The notes: generated from the letters alone by a model not told the origin. A stretch of 64,000 bases of DNA from Woeseiaceae bacterium (GCA_028289545.1 JANQPG010000029.1:1-64000); one strand, 5' to 3'; shown: positions 28,311 to 37,641, numbered from the stretch's first letter. Made by a program: numbers and translations.

Positions 28311-30238
28311 GCGGCTGCCGCCATCGCCAACCGCTCCGAGACGTCGGCGTGAGAGTCACCATCGAGGTAGATCTGGCACCACAATTCAAAGTTCATCATG
28401 CACAGCAGGTGATCCGTATAGTCCCCGCGATTGCTCCGGTGCAGACTTTTGAGCTTTTGCAGGTGCTCCCAGTCGAAGACGCCCCGCCGCCTGACGGCCT
28501 GCTCTTCCAGAACCGTGTCGAGAAACGCGGACAACTCCTGCTTGAACCACGCGCCGATCGGCGCCCCGAATCCGCGCTTCTTACGATCGATGATCTCATC
28601 GGGCAACACACCGCGCAGGGCCAGCTTCAGACCGCGCTTGAGCGCGGTTCGGTGAACTTTCATTTCCGCCGGCATGCCCAGCGCAAGATCCAGCAGGCTG
28701 TCATCGAGCAGCGGCACGCGGCATTCCAGGGAAGCGGCCATCGACATCCGATCCGTCAGCATCAGGAGGTCGTCCGGCAACTGGGTCCTGAGATCAACCT
28801 CGATGATTCGGTTCAGCGGATCGTCGGCGCGTGCCTCGGCAAACGCCCGCTCCATGGCCGCGGACCGCAACCCGTTTTGCCCCGACAGCATGGCGGAGAG
28901 ATCATCCGGGTTGAATACGCGGATATGCTGCTCGTAACGCTCGTCCGCCTCGAGTTCGGCGCCGCCGATGAAGCCCTTGGCAAGCCGGAACCAGTTGTAG
29001 ATCGGCGAATGCCGGTCGCCGGGCAGAGCCCGGGCCAGCGGCTGAATCAGGCCGCGGCGAATCGGTCCGGGTACCCGCTTGTAGATACGCGCCAGATGAT
29101 CGCCCCAGTAGCGCCGGTAGCCGCCAAAAAGTTCGTCGCCGCCAACGCCGGACAAGATGACCGTAACGTCCTGCCGGGCGAACTTCGACACCAGATACGT
29201 TGTGATGAAGGCAGCGTCGGCAATGGGCTCGTCCATGTGCCAGAGCAGCTCGGGCATTAGCGTCGCGACGTCGGGACGGACGACAATTTCGTGATGGTCC
29301 GTGCCGAACAACTCGGCAACCTGCCGAGCGTACGGCAGCTCGTTGTAATAGCTGCCGCCCGAATCCAGATCGAAGCCGATCGAGTATGTCTTGACCGGCT
29401 GATTGCTGTTTTTGGCCATATAGGCCACGACGGCGCTGGAATCCACGCCGCCGCTCAGGAAAGCGCCAAGCGGCACGTCGCTGACCATCTGCGAGACGAC
29501 GGCCTGCTCCATTGTTTCAGCAATGCTCGCCGCCCACGAGGTTTCGTCGCGGCTCTCGGCGCTCCCGGCCGGCGGCGCCCAGTAGCGCTCCCGCTTCACG
29601 CTGCCGTTCTCGGCTACGAGCACTTCTCCCGGCAACAGCTTCTCGATGCCCTTGAGCATGCTGAGCGGAGCGGGAACGTAACCCAGCGCCAGATACTCGC
29701 TGAGCGCTGCCGGATCGATCTCCCGATCGACACCCGGATACTCGAGAAGCGACTTGAGCTCCGAGGCAAAGAGTATGCGATCGGAGTGCCGGTGGAGATA
29801 CAGCGGCTTGATCCCGAGCCGGTCTCGAGCCAGCACCAGGCGCCGCTGACGGCGATCCCAGATTGCAAGGCCGAACATGCCCGACAGTCTCTCGACACAC
29901 GCGGGGCCGAGTTCTTCATAGAGATGGGCAATCACTTCGGAGTCGCTACCCGTCGAGAAGCGATAGCCTTTTTCCTGCAGCTCGGTTCTGAGCTCGCGGA
30001 AGTTGTAGATTTCGCCGTTGCAAACGACGACGACGTTCTTGTCTTCGCTGTAGAGCGGCTGCTGGCCGCCGGCCACGTCGATGATCGCAAGGCGGGTCAT
30101 GCCCATCATAAGCGTGTCGTCGGCGAATGTACCGTCGCCGTCGGGGCCGCGGTGGTGAATCACCTGGCCCATTCGGCGCAGTACGTCCGGGGACTCGGAC
30201 AACCCGGATGTTTGCATGACACCAAAAATACCGCACAT
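28307..30238 (-). CDS. asnB: Asparagine synthase (glutamine-hydrolysing) family amidotransferase
   Basis: 643 residues with a full glutaminase domain (MCGIFGVMQ with Cys2, IHHRGPDGDG, TRLAIID, CNGEIYNF) and a full synthetase domain (FLSGGVDSSAVVAY near residue 260, LSGVGGDELFGGYRRYW). It is the second intact member of the family in the operon and the closest in form to AsnB. Given its position between FemAB and stp1, amidation of a uronic-acid carboxyl in the polymer is more likely than free asparagine synthesis. This role is inferred from context. Confidence 0.88.
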   Translation of the reverse strand: MCGIFGVMQTSGLSESPDVLRRMGQVIHHRGPDGDGTFADDTLMMGMTRLAIIDVAGGQQPLYSEDKNVVVVCNGEIYNFRELRTELQEKGYRFSTGSDSEVIAHLYEELGPACVERLSGMFGLAIWDRRQRRLVLARDRLGIKPLYLHRHSDRILFASELKSLLEYPGVDREIDPAALSEYLALGYVPAPLSMLKGIEKLLPGEVLVAENGSVKRERYWAPPAGSAESRDETSWAASIAETMEQAVVSQMVSDVPLGAFLSGGVDSSAVVAYMAKNSNQPVKTYSIGFDLDSGGSYYNELPYARQVAELFGTDHHEIVVRPDVATLMPELLWHMDEPIADAAFITTYLVSKFARQDVTVILSGVGGDELFGGYRRYWGDHLARIYKRVPGPIRRGLIQPLARALPGDRHSPIYNWFRLAKGFIGGAELEADERYEQHIRVFNPDDLSAMLSGQNGLRSAAMERAFAEARADDPLNRIIEVDLRTQLPDDLLMLTDRMSMAASLECRVPLLDDSLLDLALGMPAEMKVHRTALKRGLKLALRGVLPDEIIDRKKRGFGAPIGAWFKQELSAFLDTVLEEQAVRRRGVFDWEHLQKLKSLHRSNRGDYTDHLLCMMNFELWCQIYLDGDSHADVSERLAMAAAA

Positions 30239-30247
30239 GATCGCTGC

Positions 30248-31306
30248 TCAGCCCAGTCTTCTGGCCAGCGGCGGCCCGAGCCGGCCGGCAACCGCCAGCG
30301 GCAAGCGTTTCCAGCCGTCGATCAGCAGTCGGTATTTTGGGTTGGACGGATTGAGGTTCGGCGGCTCTTCGCTGTTGACCAGGTAGTACTCGTAGGCAAG
30401 CGGCACGGGTTCGAAGCCCCAGTGCTTCTTGAAGCGATACGCACCGGTGCCAACCATGCTGCGGCCGTAGTCGAAAATCTCAACCCCTGCTTTGCAGGCG
30501 TTCTCCATCACTGCCCAGTACATGAAGTCGTTGCCTTTGACCGCTCGGGCGGCCTCGCCGCCACCGCCGTAGTAAGGCAGGATCTCGTTCCTGAAGCGGA
30601 AACTCATTACGCTGGCGATCAACTCTCCGCCGCGGGTGATCGTGGTGATTTCCGCATCGTCGCCGAACTCCTCGAGGATCGCCGCAAGAAAAGACTTGCC
30701 GAAAAACGGCGTGCCGAGATTGCGCTTACACTCAAGCAGCGCCTCGTGCAGGCGATCCACGGAATCGTCGTTTTCCGCAACGAGTTCCGCCTTGATGCCT
30801 TTGCGAATCATTGCGCGCTGTTTGCGCGGAATCGCCAGTAGATTCTTTTCGGGGTCGGGGTCAAGCTGTTTCGAAAACGTGGCGTATTTGTCTTTTGTCG
30901 GCCAGCCGCGCTCGGACGGCAGCTTGTTGCGCAGTTCGAGGTGATCCACACCGAGACGCTCCGCGTGTTTACATGCCGCGTCGATCAGCAGCTTTTCCGC
31001 TTCCGGATCGTCGGCCACAACGCCACCGTAGACGAGGAACGGCAACGAAATGAGCGCGTTGCCGAACAGCCAGCTCTTGACCTGTGCCAACGGCAGTACC
31101 GCCGCAATTTCGCCGTCGAGTTCGCAGTAGAGATAAATCGTCGGGTGGTTGAGGTTACGCTCGATAATGCGCTTCCAACCCGACAAATGAAAAAAGGTGC
31201 CGTCGTCGCAACGCTTTACGAACGCGTCCCAACGCGCTTCGTCGCCGCTCTGCAACTCGGCGACGCGATAAGCCCGCTCAGCCGCTACCTTGGAAGAGTT
31301 CATCAT
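30248..31306 (-). CDS. FemAB-related protein, PEP-CTERM system associated
   Basis: About 352 residues. The longer frame starts inside the upstream deacetylase, so I use the MM pair at 31303-31306. DDGTFFHLSGWKRIIE near the N-terminus, LPSERGWP, and YWAVMENACKAGVEIFDYGRSMVGTGAYRFKKHWG-type C-terminal motif (cited in part: FDYGRSMVGTGAYRFKKHWG) match the PEP-CTERM FemAB family (TIGR03019). FemAB-fold enzymes transfer aminoacyl or acyl groups to cell-wall precursors; the donor here is unknown. Confidence 0.85.
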   Translation of the reverse strand: MMNSSKVAAERAYRVAELQSGDEARWDAFVKRCDDGTFFHLSGWKRIIERNLNHPTIYLYCELDGEIAAVLPLAQVKSWLFGNALISLPFLVYGGVVADDPEAEKLLIDAACKHAERLGVDHLELRNKLPSERGWPTKDKYATFSKQLDPDPEKNLLAIPRKQRAMIRKGIKAELVAENDDSVDRLHEALLECKRNLGTPFFGKSFLAAILEEFGDDAEITTITRGGELIASVMSFRFRNEILPYYGGGGEAARAVKGNDFMYWAVMENACKAGVEIFDYGRSMVGTGAYRFKKHWGFEPVPLAYEYYLVNSEEPPNLNPSNPKYRLLIDGWKRLPLAVAGRLGPPLARRLG

Positions 31307-31334
31307 CCAACCAAACCGTTCGCCGGGACCCGTC

Positions 31335-32288
31335 TCAACCGGTCGAGATCGAGTCGCGAAATACGTGATCCATCCGGCCCCAGCGGAACTGCTGCAAGAA
31401 CACGGCCAGACGCCGCTCGAACGAACGCAAGTTGACGTAGTGCCGGAGCCTCGAGCGCAGTGGAATGCCCGAAACCCGTGGCTGCTCGGCGTCAACCTCC
31501 CAGGGGTGAAAGTAAAACAATGCCGGCTGGCGATCCTGTGAGTGCACGCGATTCAGCGCCCAGGACGAATACTTGAGCGGCAGCAGCCTGAAGTAGCCGC
31601 CGCCCGCACCCGGCCAGTTTCTTCCAGCGAACCTCGCCGTTGTCATCGGGATTTCGATAACGCCGTCCGACGCCGGACGGTACAGAAATCTCGGTGCTGC
31701 CGGCATTCCGTAGTGATCGTGGGCAATCGGGTAGACGCTCGAACTGTATCGATAACCCGCTTCCGCCAGTATTCGATGAGCCCACGGCGTATCGCCGCTA
31801 ATCGAAAAGCTCGGAGCCCGATAGCCGATGACCTGTTCGCCGGAGATGTCCTCCAGAATCTTTTTCGCCCGCGAAACGTCGTCGAGAAACTCCGCCGGCT
31901 GTTGTGATGACACCCGGGCATGGTCGTAACCGTGGCTCGTCAGTTCATGACCCTCGGCGACAATTCGCCGGATGACCTCGGGATGCCGCTCGGCTACCCA
32001 GCCCAGCGTAAAAAACGTTGCTTTGGTGTTGTGCTCGTCGAACAGACCGAGAATCCGGTCCATGTTCCGCGCGACGCGGCTCTCGGACGAATCCCACTCC
32101 GAGCGCCCGATGGTGCCTTCGAACGCCCCAACCTGGAAATGCTCCTCGACGTCGACGGACATGGCGTTGACAATAACGTCATCCGATACAGACGCCGAGC
32201 GCCGGCCGTTGTCGGTCCTCGGCTCCTCGGCAGCCGGGGACTCACCCTGGGGAACGGCCTCTCTCTCGACGAAACCGCTGCGGTCCAT
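31335..32288 (-). CDS. Polysaccharide deacetylase, PEP-CTERM locus subfamily
   Basis: 317 residues. NAMSVDVEEHFQ near residue 41, ATFFTLGWVAERHPEVIRRI near 89, the metal histidines in LTSHGYDHARV near 115 and GYRAPSFSIS near 152 match the PEP-CTERM subfamily (TIGR03006). The ending PALFYFHPWEVDAEQPR is characteristic. The first 35 residues are polar and may not be part of the fold. The ATG overlaps the barrel-protein stop (TGATG). It likely acts on the exopolysaccharide made by the locus. Confidence 0.88.
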   Translation of the reverse strand: MDRSGFVEREAVPQGESPAAEEPRTDNGRRSASVSDDVIVNAMSVDVEEHFQVGAFEGTIGRSEWDSSESRVARNMDRILGLFDEHNTKATFFTLGWVAERHPEVIRRIVAEGHELTSHGYDHARVSSQQPAEFLDDVSRAKKILEDISGEQVIGYRAPSFSISGDTPWAHRILAEAGYRYSSSVYPIAHDHYGMPAAPRFLYRPASDGVIEIPMTTARFAGRNWPGAGGGYFRLLPLKYSSWALNRVHSQDRQPALFYFHPWEVDAEQPRVSGIPLRSRLRHYVNLRSFERRLAVFLQQFRWGRMDHVFRDSISTG

Positions 32289-33724
32289 CAGAACTCGCTC
32301 CTCAGGGTCAGACGAAACTGCTGCTCTTCGTACGGGGACCCAAACCCGAACGTGCCTTCCTCGTCGACACGTTGTGCGAGCAACACAACGCTGAGCCGCC
32401 GACTGAGGCGCAACGCATAGTCGATGGAGTAGCGCACGAGATCCGCATCCGCAACTTCGGTCTCTCGCGTCGTGAAGTCGGCGGCCAGACCCAGGGTCGA
32501 TCTGCCCCCGATCCGCCAGGACATGCGAAATGCGGCGCCGCTCAACTCCTCGTCTTGCAGCGCGTCTCCCAAAGCGGTGCTCCGTTGATCCCGGATCTCA
32601 TAGAACAGCCTCAACGTAACGTCGGTTCTCGCCAGGTCGAGCGTCGTGCGCCACTCTCCGCGCTTCAGAATGAAACCGTCGGCTTCACCCGGCCGGTTCA
32701 GGAAGTCATCGAGGTTGTCGCTGTCGTCGATAGGCCGGTTGTCGAACAGGAGATCGCCGAGAGTCCTCGGCTGTTCGCTGTAGGTCAGCGCAGTGCTGCC
32801 GCGCCGCAGCTGGTAACTCAGCTCCGCACGATACGAATCGCCGTAGCTCCGTTCACCGGCTGCCAGCTCCAGGTTCAGGCGTTGACTCGGGCGGTACTGG
32901 AAACCGACCTCCCAGAAGTCTTCGTCCAGGTCGCCGTCCAGGAAACCTTCGAATCCCGTCTCCTGCCCGCCCACTACAAACGCACGAAACGACGGGTTTA
33001 CCCAGATACCGAGATCGAGGGACGCCCGCTGGTACTCCCAGGTAATCGAGTCTTCGTAGTCCAGGCTGCGATTCTGATAGTTGAGCCCCCACGCGAAGCG
33101 TTGCTGGTTTGAACGGTTCTCAAGCTCGAAGCTGGCTCGCGTCTCGCTGTTATCTCGCGCGAAGCCGATCAGGGAGTTGTCGAACTCGTTGAACGTCGTA
33201 TCGATATAGGCAAGCTCGAGTAGCACGTTCGCAAACCCGAGATCCTGGTCCCAGTACGGCCTGGCTTCGAGTATGCGGGAATCCACGCGGTTTGCCGTAA
33301 TCGGAACGTTCGTCGTCGGAATGTTGCGGTCCGGCGTCTGTATCGACTGATAGTTGTAGGCTCCCGCGAAAAAGTACAGCGCGTCCCTGGCCAGAGTGGC
33401 CGTAAGGTTCGCATCGACGACATGGAAAACTTCGTTGAAGTCCGACTGATCGTCGAAGAAGAACGCCTCGGGCCGGTAGCGTATGTCCGCCTCCAGCCGC
33501 TCGCTGTCCCTCGTCAGCGTGAACGTCGGCACAATGGCGTAGATGATTTCGTCCTCGGCAGTTTCCTCAGGCGCAAGCGTGAGGTTATCCGTGTGAATGA
33601 CGCTCAAATCGATGGTTGTGCCGAGCTCCCATTGCTGGGCAGTAACCGGGCCGCATGTCAAAGTCAGCAGCAGTGCCGCAGATGCCGTAACAAAACGCGG
33701 CTTATTCTTCTCCAGCGGGTTCAT
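32288..33724 (-). CDS. PEP-CTERM system outer-membrane barrel-like protein
   Basis: About 478 residues from the chosen start (MNPLEKNKPRF), which gives a clear signal peptide (VTASAALLLTLTCGPVTA) and is preceded by AAAAAAGG; a longer frame would add 65 low-complexity residues inside the kinase gene. The mature protein has many alternating aromatic/polar strands (YRPEAFFFDD, LELAAGERSYGDSYRAELSY) and ends in RLTLRSEF, the terminal aromatic typical of outer-membrane barrels. It matches the uncharacterised PEP-CTERM-associated family pepcterm_hypo_1 (TIGR03016). A role as outer-membrane secretion pore is an inference. Confidence 0.85.
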   Translation of the reverse strand: MNPLEKNKPRFVTASAALLLTLTCGPVTAQQWELGTTIDLSVIHTDNLTLAPEETAEDEIIYAIVPTFTLTRDSERLEADIRYRPEAFFFDDQSDFNEVFHVVDANLTATLARDALYFFAGAYNYQSIQTPDRNIPTTNVPITANRVDSRILEARPYWDQDLGFANVLLELAYIDTTFNEFDNSLIGFARDNSETRASFELENRSNQQRFAWGLNYQNRSLDYEDSITWEYQRASLDLGIWVNPSFRAFVVGGQETGFEGFLDGDLDEDFWEVGFQYRPSQRLNLELAAGERSYGDSYRAELSYQLRRGSTALTYSEQPRTLGDLLFDNRPIDDSDNLDDFLNRPGEADGFILKRGEWRTTLDLARTDVTLRLFYEIRDQRSTALGDALQDEELSGAAFRMSWRIGGRSTLGLAADFTTRETEVADADLVRYSIDYALRLSRRLSVVLLAQRVDEEGTFGFGSPYEEQQFRLTLRSEF

Positions 33725-34694
33725 CTTTATTGCCTTTTTTGTATTTGTCGCCCTTCGTGTGATACGGGTAGTACCCGTAGTCGTCGCTGTGATAACCGAA
33801 GGTGTTGGCGCTCTTGGATTTGTTGAGAATCGCGTTGATGGGCTTGTCTCGGTCGAGCAACGCCAGCGCGCGCAGCGCGGATTCCTGTGAAGACACCCGC
33901 GCCTCGATGACGAACACAATCTGCCCCATGTTGCGGGCCAACACCTGTGCCTCGTTCGTGATCAGCAGCGGCGGCGTGTCGAAAACCACGACGCGCCCGC
34001 CGTACAACTGGGCCAGTTCCGTGACGAGCTCACGCATTCGGCGACTGGCAAGCAACTCGGTGGATTCGGGGTGCGGATGCCCCGCCGGTATGACGACGAT
34101 ATCCTGAAGGTCCGTCTGCACGAGGATGTCCGCAAGTTCCATCTCCGGGTCCAGCAGGTAGTCGATGAGCCCGGTCTTGTCCTGCAGGCCCAGCGCGCGG
34201 CTGATGTTCGGCTTGAGCACGTCGGCGTCGACGAGTACGGCACCGGTATCGCGCTCCATGGAAATACTTTGTGCAAGATTGAGCGCGCAAAAGGACTTGC
34301 CGGCTCCGGGCAACGCGCTCGCCATCATGATCACGTTCGGGTTGTCGCCAACCGTAAAGCGGGTTTCGAAGGCGGTCTGCAGCAGAGGTCGCTTGATCCG
34401 GCGGAACTGATCAGAAATCTGCTCGCGGTGAGACGCTCCCGGGGACAGACCAATGCTGGCGAGATCGTCGAGGCTGACGCTGATATGTTGCCGCGGTTCG
34501 ATGGTTTCTACGGACGGCGACGGTAACTCGTCTGCAACGGCCGTGTTGCCGACGACCGAACCCCGACGCTTGCGCGCCTCGTACTTCGGCCGGCCGTTGC
34601 GTAGCTGGCTGTCTTCCGCCGGCAGGGAACGCCCTGCGGCCCCCTCCTGCTGCCCGCCGCGAATTGCGTCCAATGCTTTCTGTATCTTGCTCAT
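33702..34694 (-). CDS. PEP-CTERM/exopolysaccharide tyrosine autokinase
   Basis: 330 residues of the BY-kinase (CpsD/CapB) type. MSKIQKALD at the start, the Walker A loop ALPGAGKS at residues 127-134, the Walker A' strand VLVDADV near 155, and VFDTPPLLI (Walker B) near 236 are all visible. The C-terminus has a tyrosine cluster (YHSDDYGYYPYH, residues about 303-314) which is the expected autophosphorylation site. It matches TIGR03018. It works with the chain-length protein just upstream; the two share one base at the stop/start. Confidence 0.92.
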   Translation of the reverse strand: MSKIQKALDAIRGGQQEGAAGRSLPAEDSQLRNGRPKYEARKRRGSVVGNTAVADELPSPSVETIEPRQHISVSLDDLASIGLSPGASHREQISDQFRRIKRPLLQTAFETRFTVGDNPNVIMMASALPGAGKSFCALNLAQSISMERDTGAVLVDADVLKPNISRALGLQDKTGLIDYLLDPEMELADILVQTDLQDIVVIPAGHPHPESTELLASRRMRELVTELAQLYGGRVVVFDTPPLLITNEAQVLARNMGQIVFVIEARVSSQESALRALALLDRDKPINAILNKSKSANTFGYHSDDYGYYPYHTKGDKYKKGNKDEPAGEE

Positions 34695-36304
34695 CAGGAT
34701 ACGGTTTCCAACAGCTGGCGCAGCGCCAGGGATCCGGGGCTCGAATAGCTCACAACCAATACGAACGACAAGAGCAAGGTCGCGAAAGACGCATGCAGCA
34801 GACGCCGGCCGCGGCGTTCACGCTTCATCTGATCGTCGGATTGCAGCAGGCTGACCGAAGCCAGCACCGGTATGCCGAGGGCCTCGGTGACCGAGCGGCT
34901 GCCGATGAAGGTCGGGTTGAGTTGATTGAGTAGAAACGCAATACCGAGCGATACGCCGAGTGCAAATACCAGCACCACGGATAGGAACAGCGGCCGAATG
35001 GGCCCAACCGGCTCCGTTGGCGAGAACGGCGGATCGATGATTCGAAACTGTATACCGTCGATCGACCGGCTGACGTCTTCGCCAATGTTGGCAATCTCCA
35101 GTTGCTGAACCAGCTGCTGGTGCTTGGCCTTGATAACGTCGTAGTCGCGGTTCAGGCGATTCAGCTCCGCCTCGATCTGGGGGATCTGATCCACACTCTG
35201 TCGCAAGCGGCTGACTTCCGCCTGCTGCTGTCCGCGTTCGGCTCTGAGCGCGGCGATCTCCACTTCGACGTTGCTGAGCTGAATGCGCATGTTCTGATAA
35301 ACCGGGTTCAGATCGAGCGGGTTCTGCTGTGCGAGTGACTGCCGGCCCGCCTCGCGCTGCGCTGCGCGGCTCTCAGCCTCCTGCTCGCGCAGCATTTCGA
35401 TCGTGTCCAGCAGCTGACCGATGCGCGGATGTTTGTCGGTGTACTGCAGTCTCAGTTCCGCTAGCTGCAGCTCGAGCTCCTGAATTTTTGCGCTGGAAAA
35501 GCCGCCTCCTTCCGCCTGCCCGGTGCCCGTCACAATACCGAACACCGGCGCTTCACCCTCGATCTGACGCTGCAGTTCCGCTCGCCGCTCGACGGCAAGA
35601 TTGAGCTGGCTATCGGTGACCAGGAGTGCGGCCTCGGCGGCCTGCAGCCGCTCGAAGTAGTCGCCGCGCTGATCCGGCATCAAGGTTACGTTAGCGCGCT
35701 TGAATTCGGCGAGTCGGTCTTCCGCCAAGGTCAGTCGCTCGGCGTATTCGTCGATCTGATCCTGCAGGAACCGCTGTGCCTGCACCGAATCGGAGCGATC
35801 GGCACCGAGCGACTTCTCGACAAACGCGGTCAACAGCGCGTCAACGACCGCAAGCGCTTTCTCGCGATCGGGGTCCTCGAACGAAATCGAATAAACCCCT
35901 TCGCGGTTACCGGACACGTCGATCTTGTCCTGCAGAGACGTGAGCAACGCCTCGAATTCCTCGTCGGTGAGTGCGCGAAGCGCAAGGTCCGTGTTCCTTG
36001 CCACTTCCGCCAGGTTCGGGCGACTCACGATTTCGCGGACGACAACGGCGACCTCGCTCATAACGTCCGTGGGCGACGCGATGTCGCCGAGAAAATCTTC
36101 GATGGCGTTCTCGGTGTCGACGAATACCCTCGCGTTGGCGGAGTAGATGTCGGGCAGCGTATAGACCGCCACCCAACCGGCTGCACAGGCACACCAGGTA
36201 ACGGCAATGGCAACCCAACGGTAGCGCCACATGCCGATAGCTTGCGTACGGATCGCCAGCATGAGGTCACGTATCATCTGGTCGCTTCTGCGTGGCATTT
36301 GCAT
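34694..36304 (-). CDS. XrtA system polysaccharide chain-length determinant (Wzz-like)
   Basis: 536 residues with the PCP architecture: an N-terminal membrane helix near residue 30 (WVAIAVTWCACAAGWVAVY), a long periplasmic region with extensive coiled coil (about 190-400, rich in Q, E and L) and a second membrane helix near 450. Matches the PEP-CTERM chain-length family (TIGR03007). It should span the inner membrane, set polymer length and activate the neighbouring tyrosine kinase. It begins 48 bases after the export lipoprotein. Confidence 0.9.
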   Translation of the reverse strand: MQMPRRSDQMIRDLMLAIRTQAIGMWRYRWVAIAVTWCACAAGWVAVYTLPDIYSANARVFVDTENAIEDFLGDIASPTDVMSEVAVVVREIVSRPNLAEVARNTDLALRALTDEEFEALLTSLQDKIDVSGNREGVYSISFEDPDREKALAVVDALLTAFVEKSLGADRSDSVQAQRFLQDQIDEYAERLTLAEDRLAEFKRANVTLMPDQRGDYFERLQAAEAALLVTDSQLNLAVERRAELQRQIEGEAPVFGIVTGTGQAEGGGFSSAKIQELELQLAELRLQYTDKHPRIGQLLDTIEMLREQEAESRAAQREAGRQSLAQQNPLDLNPVYQNMRIQLSNVEVEIAALRAERGQQQAEVSRLRQSVDQIPQIEAELNRLNRDYDVIKAKHQQLVQQLEIANIGEDVSRSIDGIQFRIIDPPFSPTEPVGPIRPLFLSVVLVFALGVSLGIAFLLNQLNPTFIGSRSVTEALGIPVLASVSLLQSDDQMKRERRGRRLLHASFATLLLSFVLVVSYSSPGSLALRQLLETVS

Positions 36305-36352
36305 CGTTTATCTGTCCTTCGGACGCGAACTGGTCAGGGCCGTCAACAGGTC

Positions 36353-37033
36353 CTAAAAAACCGACTCGGGTATGATCAGCACATCGCCCGGCTGCATTCT
36401 CACGTTTTGATCCATGTCTCCCCGATTGAGGAGATCCCGGATGCGGACGTTTATCACAACTTCGTTGCCATTTTGCCGTCGGATAATCTTCGCTTTGTTG
36501 CCGGAGGCGAACTCGGACAAACCGCCGACCTCGATCATGACGTCCAATACCGTCATGCCGGCCCGATAATTCAGCGAGCGGGGCTCGGTCGCCGCCCCGA
36601 CGACGCGAACCTGCTGCGCGTACTCGCCAACAAACTGCTGCACAATGATCGTGACCGTCGGTGAGCGAACAAACTCGGTCAGCACCGTCTCGATTGCTCG
36701 TGCCAGCTCGGTCGGTGTGCGGCCGGCAGCCCGCATGTCTTCAACCAGCGGCGTCGAGATATGTCCGTCGGGGCGAACCAACACGACCGTCGACAAGTCA
36801 TCATGCCCCCATACGAAGACCTCCAGATTATCGCCGGCGCCAATCACGTAGTCTGCGGGTGCTTCCGCCGCCTGGTCTGCGGTGACCGCCGGGCGCGGCG
36901 CGCCCGTGCCGCCGCAACCGGCGATGGACAGCGAGCACAGAATGACGGCCAGGAGCGCGTGGCGCTTCGCCCCCCGATCCGGGTCGACTGTTGAACACTT
37001 ACGTCCCCGGCTGCACGCCTGTGATTTGGTCAT
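36353..37033 (-). CDS. Polysaccharide export lipoprotein, PEP-CTERM system (Wza-like)
   Basis: 226 residues. A signal sequence with lipobox SIAGC near residue 41 marks it as a lipoprotein. ADYVIGAGDNLEVFVWGHDDLS begins the polysaccharide export (poly_export) domain and RVVGAATEPRSLNYRAGMTVL begins an SLBB domain. The length is shorter than E. coli Wza, as usual for the PEP-CTERM export family (TIGR03027). It starts the operon that continues with chain-length, kinase, barrel, deacetylase and FemAB. A weak -10 (TACAAT, minus strand, 37115-37120) lies in the upstream gap. Confidence 0.9.
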   Translation of the reverse strand: MTKSQACSRGRKCSTVDPDRGAKRHALLAVILCSLSIAGCGGTGAPRPAVTADQAAEAPADYVIGAGDNLEVFVWGHDDLSTVVLVRPDGHISTPLVEDMRAAGRTPTELARAIETVLTEFVRSPTVTIIVQQFVGEYAQQVRVVGAATEPRSLNYRAGMTVLDVMIEVGGLSEFASGNKAKIIRRQNGNEVVINVRIRDLLNRGDMDQNVRMQPGDVLIIPESVF

Positions 37034-37498
37034 TTACTGTATCCCGTCCGCTCGTGCTGACACGAAAGGTCAGCCGTTTTCCCTGCTGGCTCAGACAAGT
37101 GCTGAACTCCGTAAATTGTACGCGGTAACCGTTGTTTTTTCGATGATTCTGAGTTGCTGCAAGCCCGCGTTGCTGAAGGGCCGCCCTCGTCAGCCAACCC
37201 GGCTCGAATGCCGCCGGCGGCAGCAGCCGGCGGGCGCGAAAAGGCCTTAGCCCGCGTATCGTACAACGGCTCGATACCGAGAATCGGGTTCCGCGGGCGA
37301 CAGGCCAAATACTGTGACGCGTGTCACACGGAGCTCCGGGAACGGCAACAAAAAAAGGCCGCCACGACGCGATTTCAGGGCTGGGCACCAACACGTGCCC
37401 GCGCCGGGCGGTTATCACGAGTCGAAGGGTTTGAACATATGCTGGCGGCGTGCAGAGGCCGGGACGGGGGCGCTGTCGCGCCGCGTTTCGACCCGGAT
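37034..37498. other. Intergenic region upstream of the export operon
   Basis: No gene is supported. The region must carry the promoter of the export/chain-length/kinase operon. It holds a possible -10 (TACAAT, minus, 37115-37120) with no good -35, a GC-rich palindrome GCCGCCGGCGGC near 37211-37222, and the perfect inverted repeat TGTGAC-gcgt-GTCACA at 37313-37328. Confidence 0.5.
37303..37328. promoter_or_regulatory. Candidate operator with perfect inverted repeat (copy B)
   Basis: TGTGACGCGTGTCACA (37313-37328) has perfect six-base arms around gcgt. It is preceded by GGCCAAATAC, so the run GGCCAAAWACTGTGAC is shared with copy A at 9087-9105. It lies about 280 bases upstream of the export gene start, so an activator or enhancer site is more likely than a repressor at the promoter. 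The cognate protein is unknown. Confidence 0.4.
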
Positions 37499-37574
37499 TG
37501 GTAGGCGCGGGTAGGATTCGAACCTCCGACCTCCGCCGTGTATTGGCAGTGCTCTACCCCTGAGCTACGCGCCT
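37499..37574 (-). tRNA. tRNA-Val(UAC)-like gene, possibly degenerate
   Basis: A 76-nucleotide cloverleaf on the minus strand. The acceptor AGGCGCG/CGCGCCT pairs perfectly and the ACCA end is encoded. The D stem GCTC/GAGC and anticodon stem CTGCC/GGCGG (one G-U) form, with loop AATACAC giving anticodon UAC (valine). Two irregularities: position 33 is A where almost all tRNAs have U, and the T stem GGAGG/CCTCC contains an inserted A. The D loop is also short. It may be a pseudogene or a poorly functional copy. Confidence 0.6.
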
Positions 37575-37641
37575 TCAAACCGTGTTGCCGCCGACGATTC
37601 CCGGCAGAGCGGGTGGCAGCGCCGGAAGCATAAACTCAAGA

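Noticed and set aside
28307..30238. Housekeeping asparagine biosynthesis
   Set aside because: Sequence alone cannot exclude it, but three family members in one polysaccharide locus, overlapping XrtA and glycosyltransferase genes, argue for glycan amidation.
29291..30841. Long plus-strand reading frame of over 500 codons
   Set aside because: It is the antisense shadow of the asnB and FemAB genes. The minus-strand products have complete family motifs, while this one has none.
37296..37312. GG-N10-GC pattern upstream of the export operon (minus strand)
   Set aside because: The spacing fits sigma-54, but the -12 element reads CCGC and not TTGC, and the flanks do not match. GC-rich DNA gives such spacing by chance.
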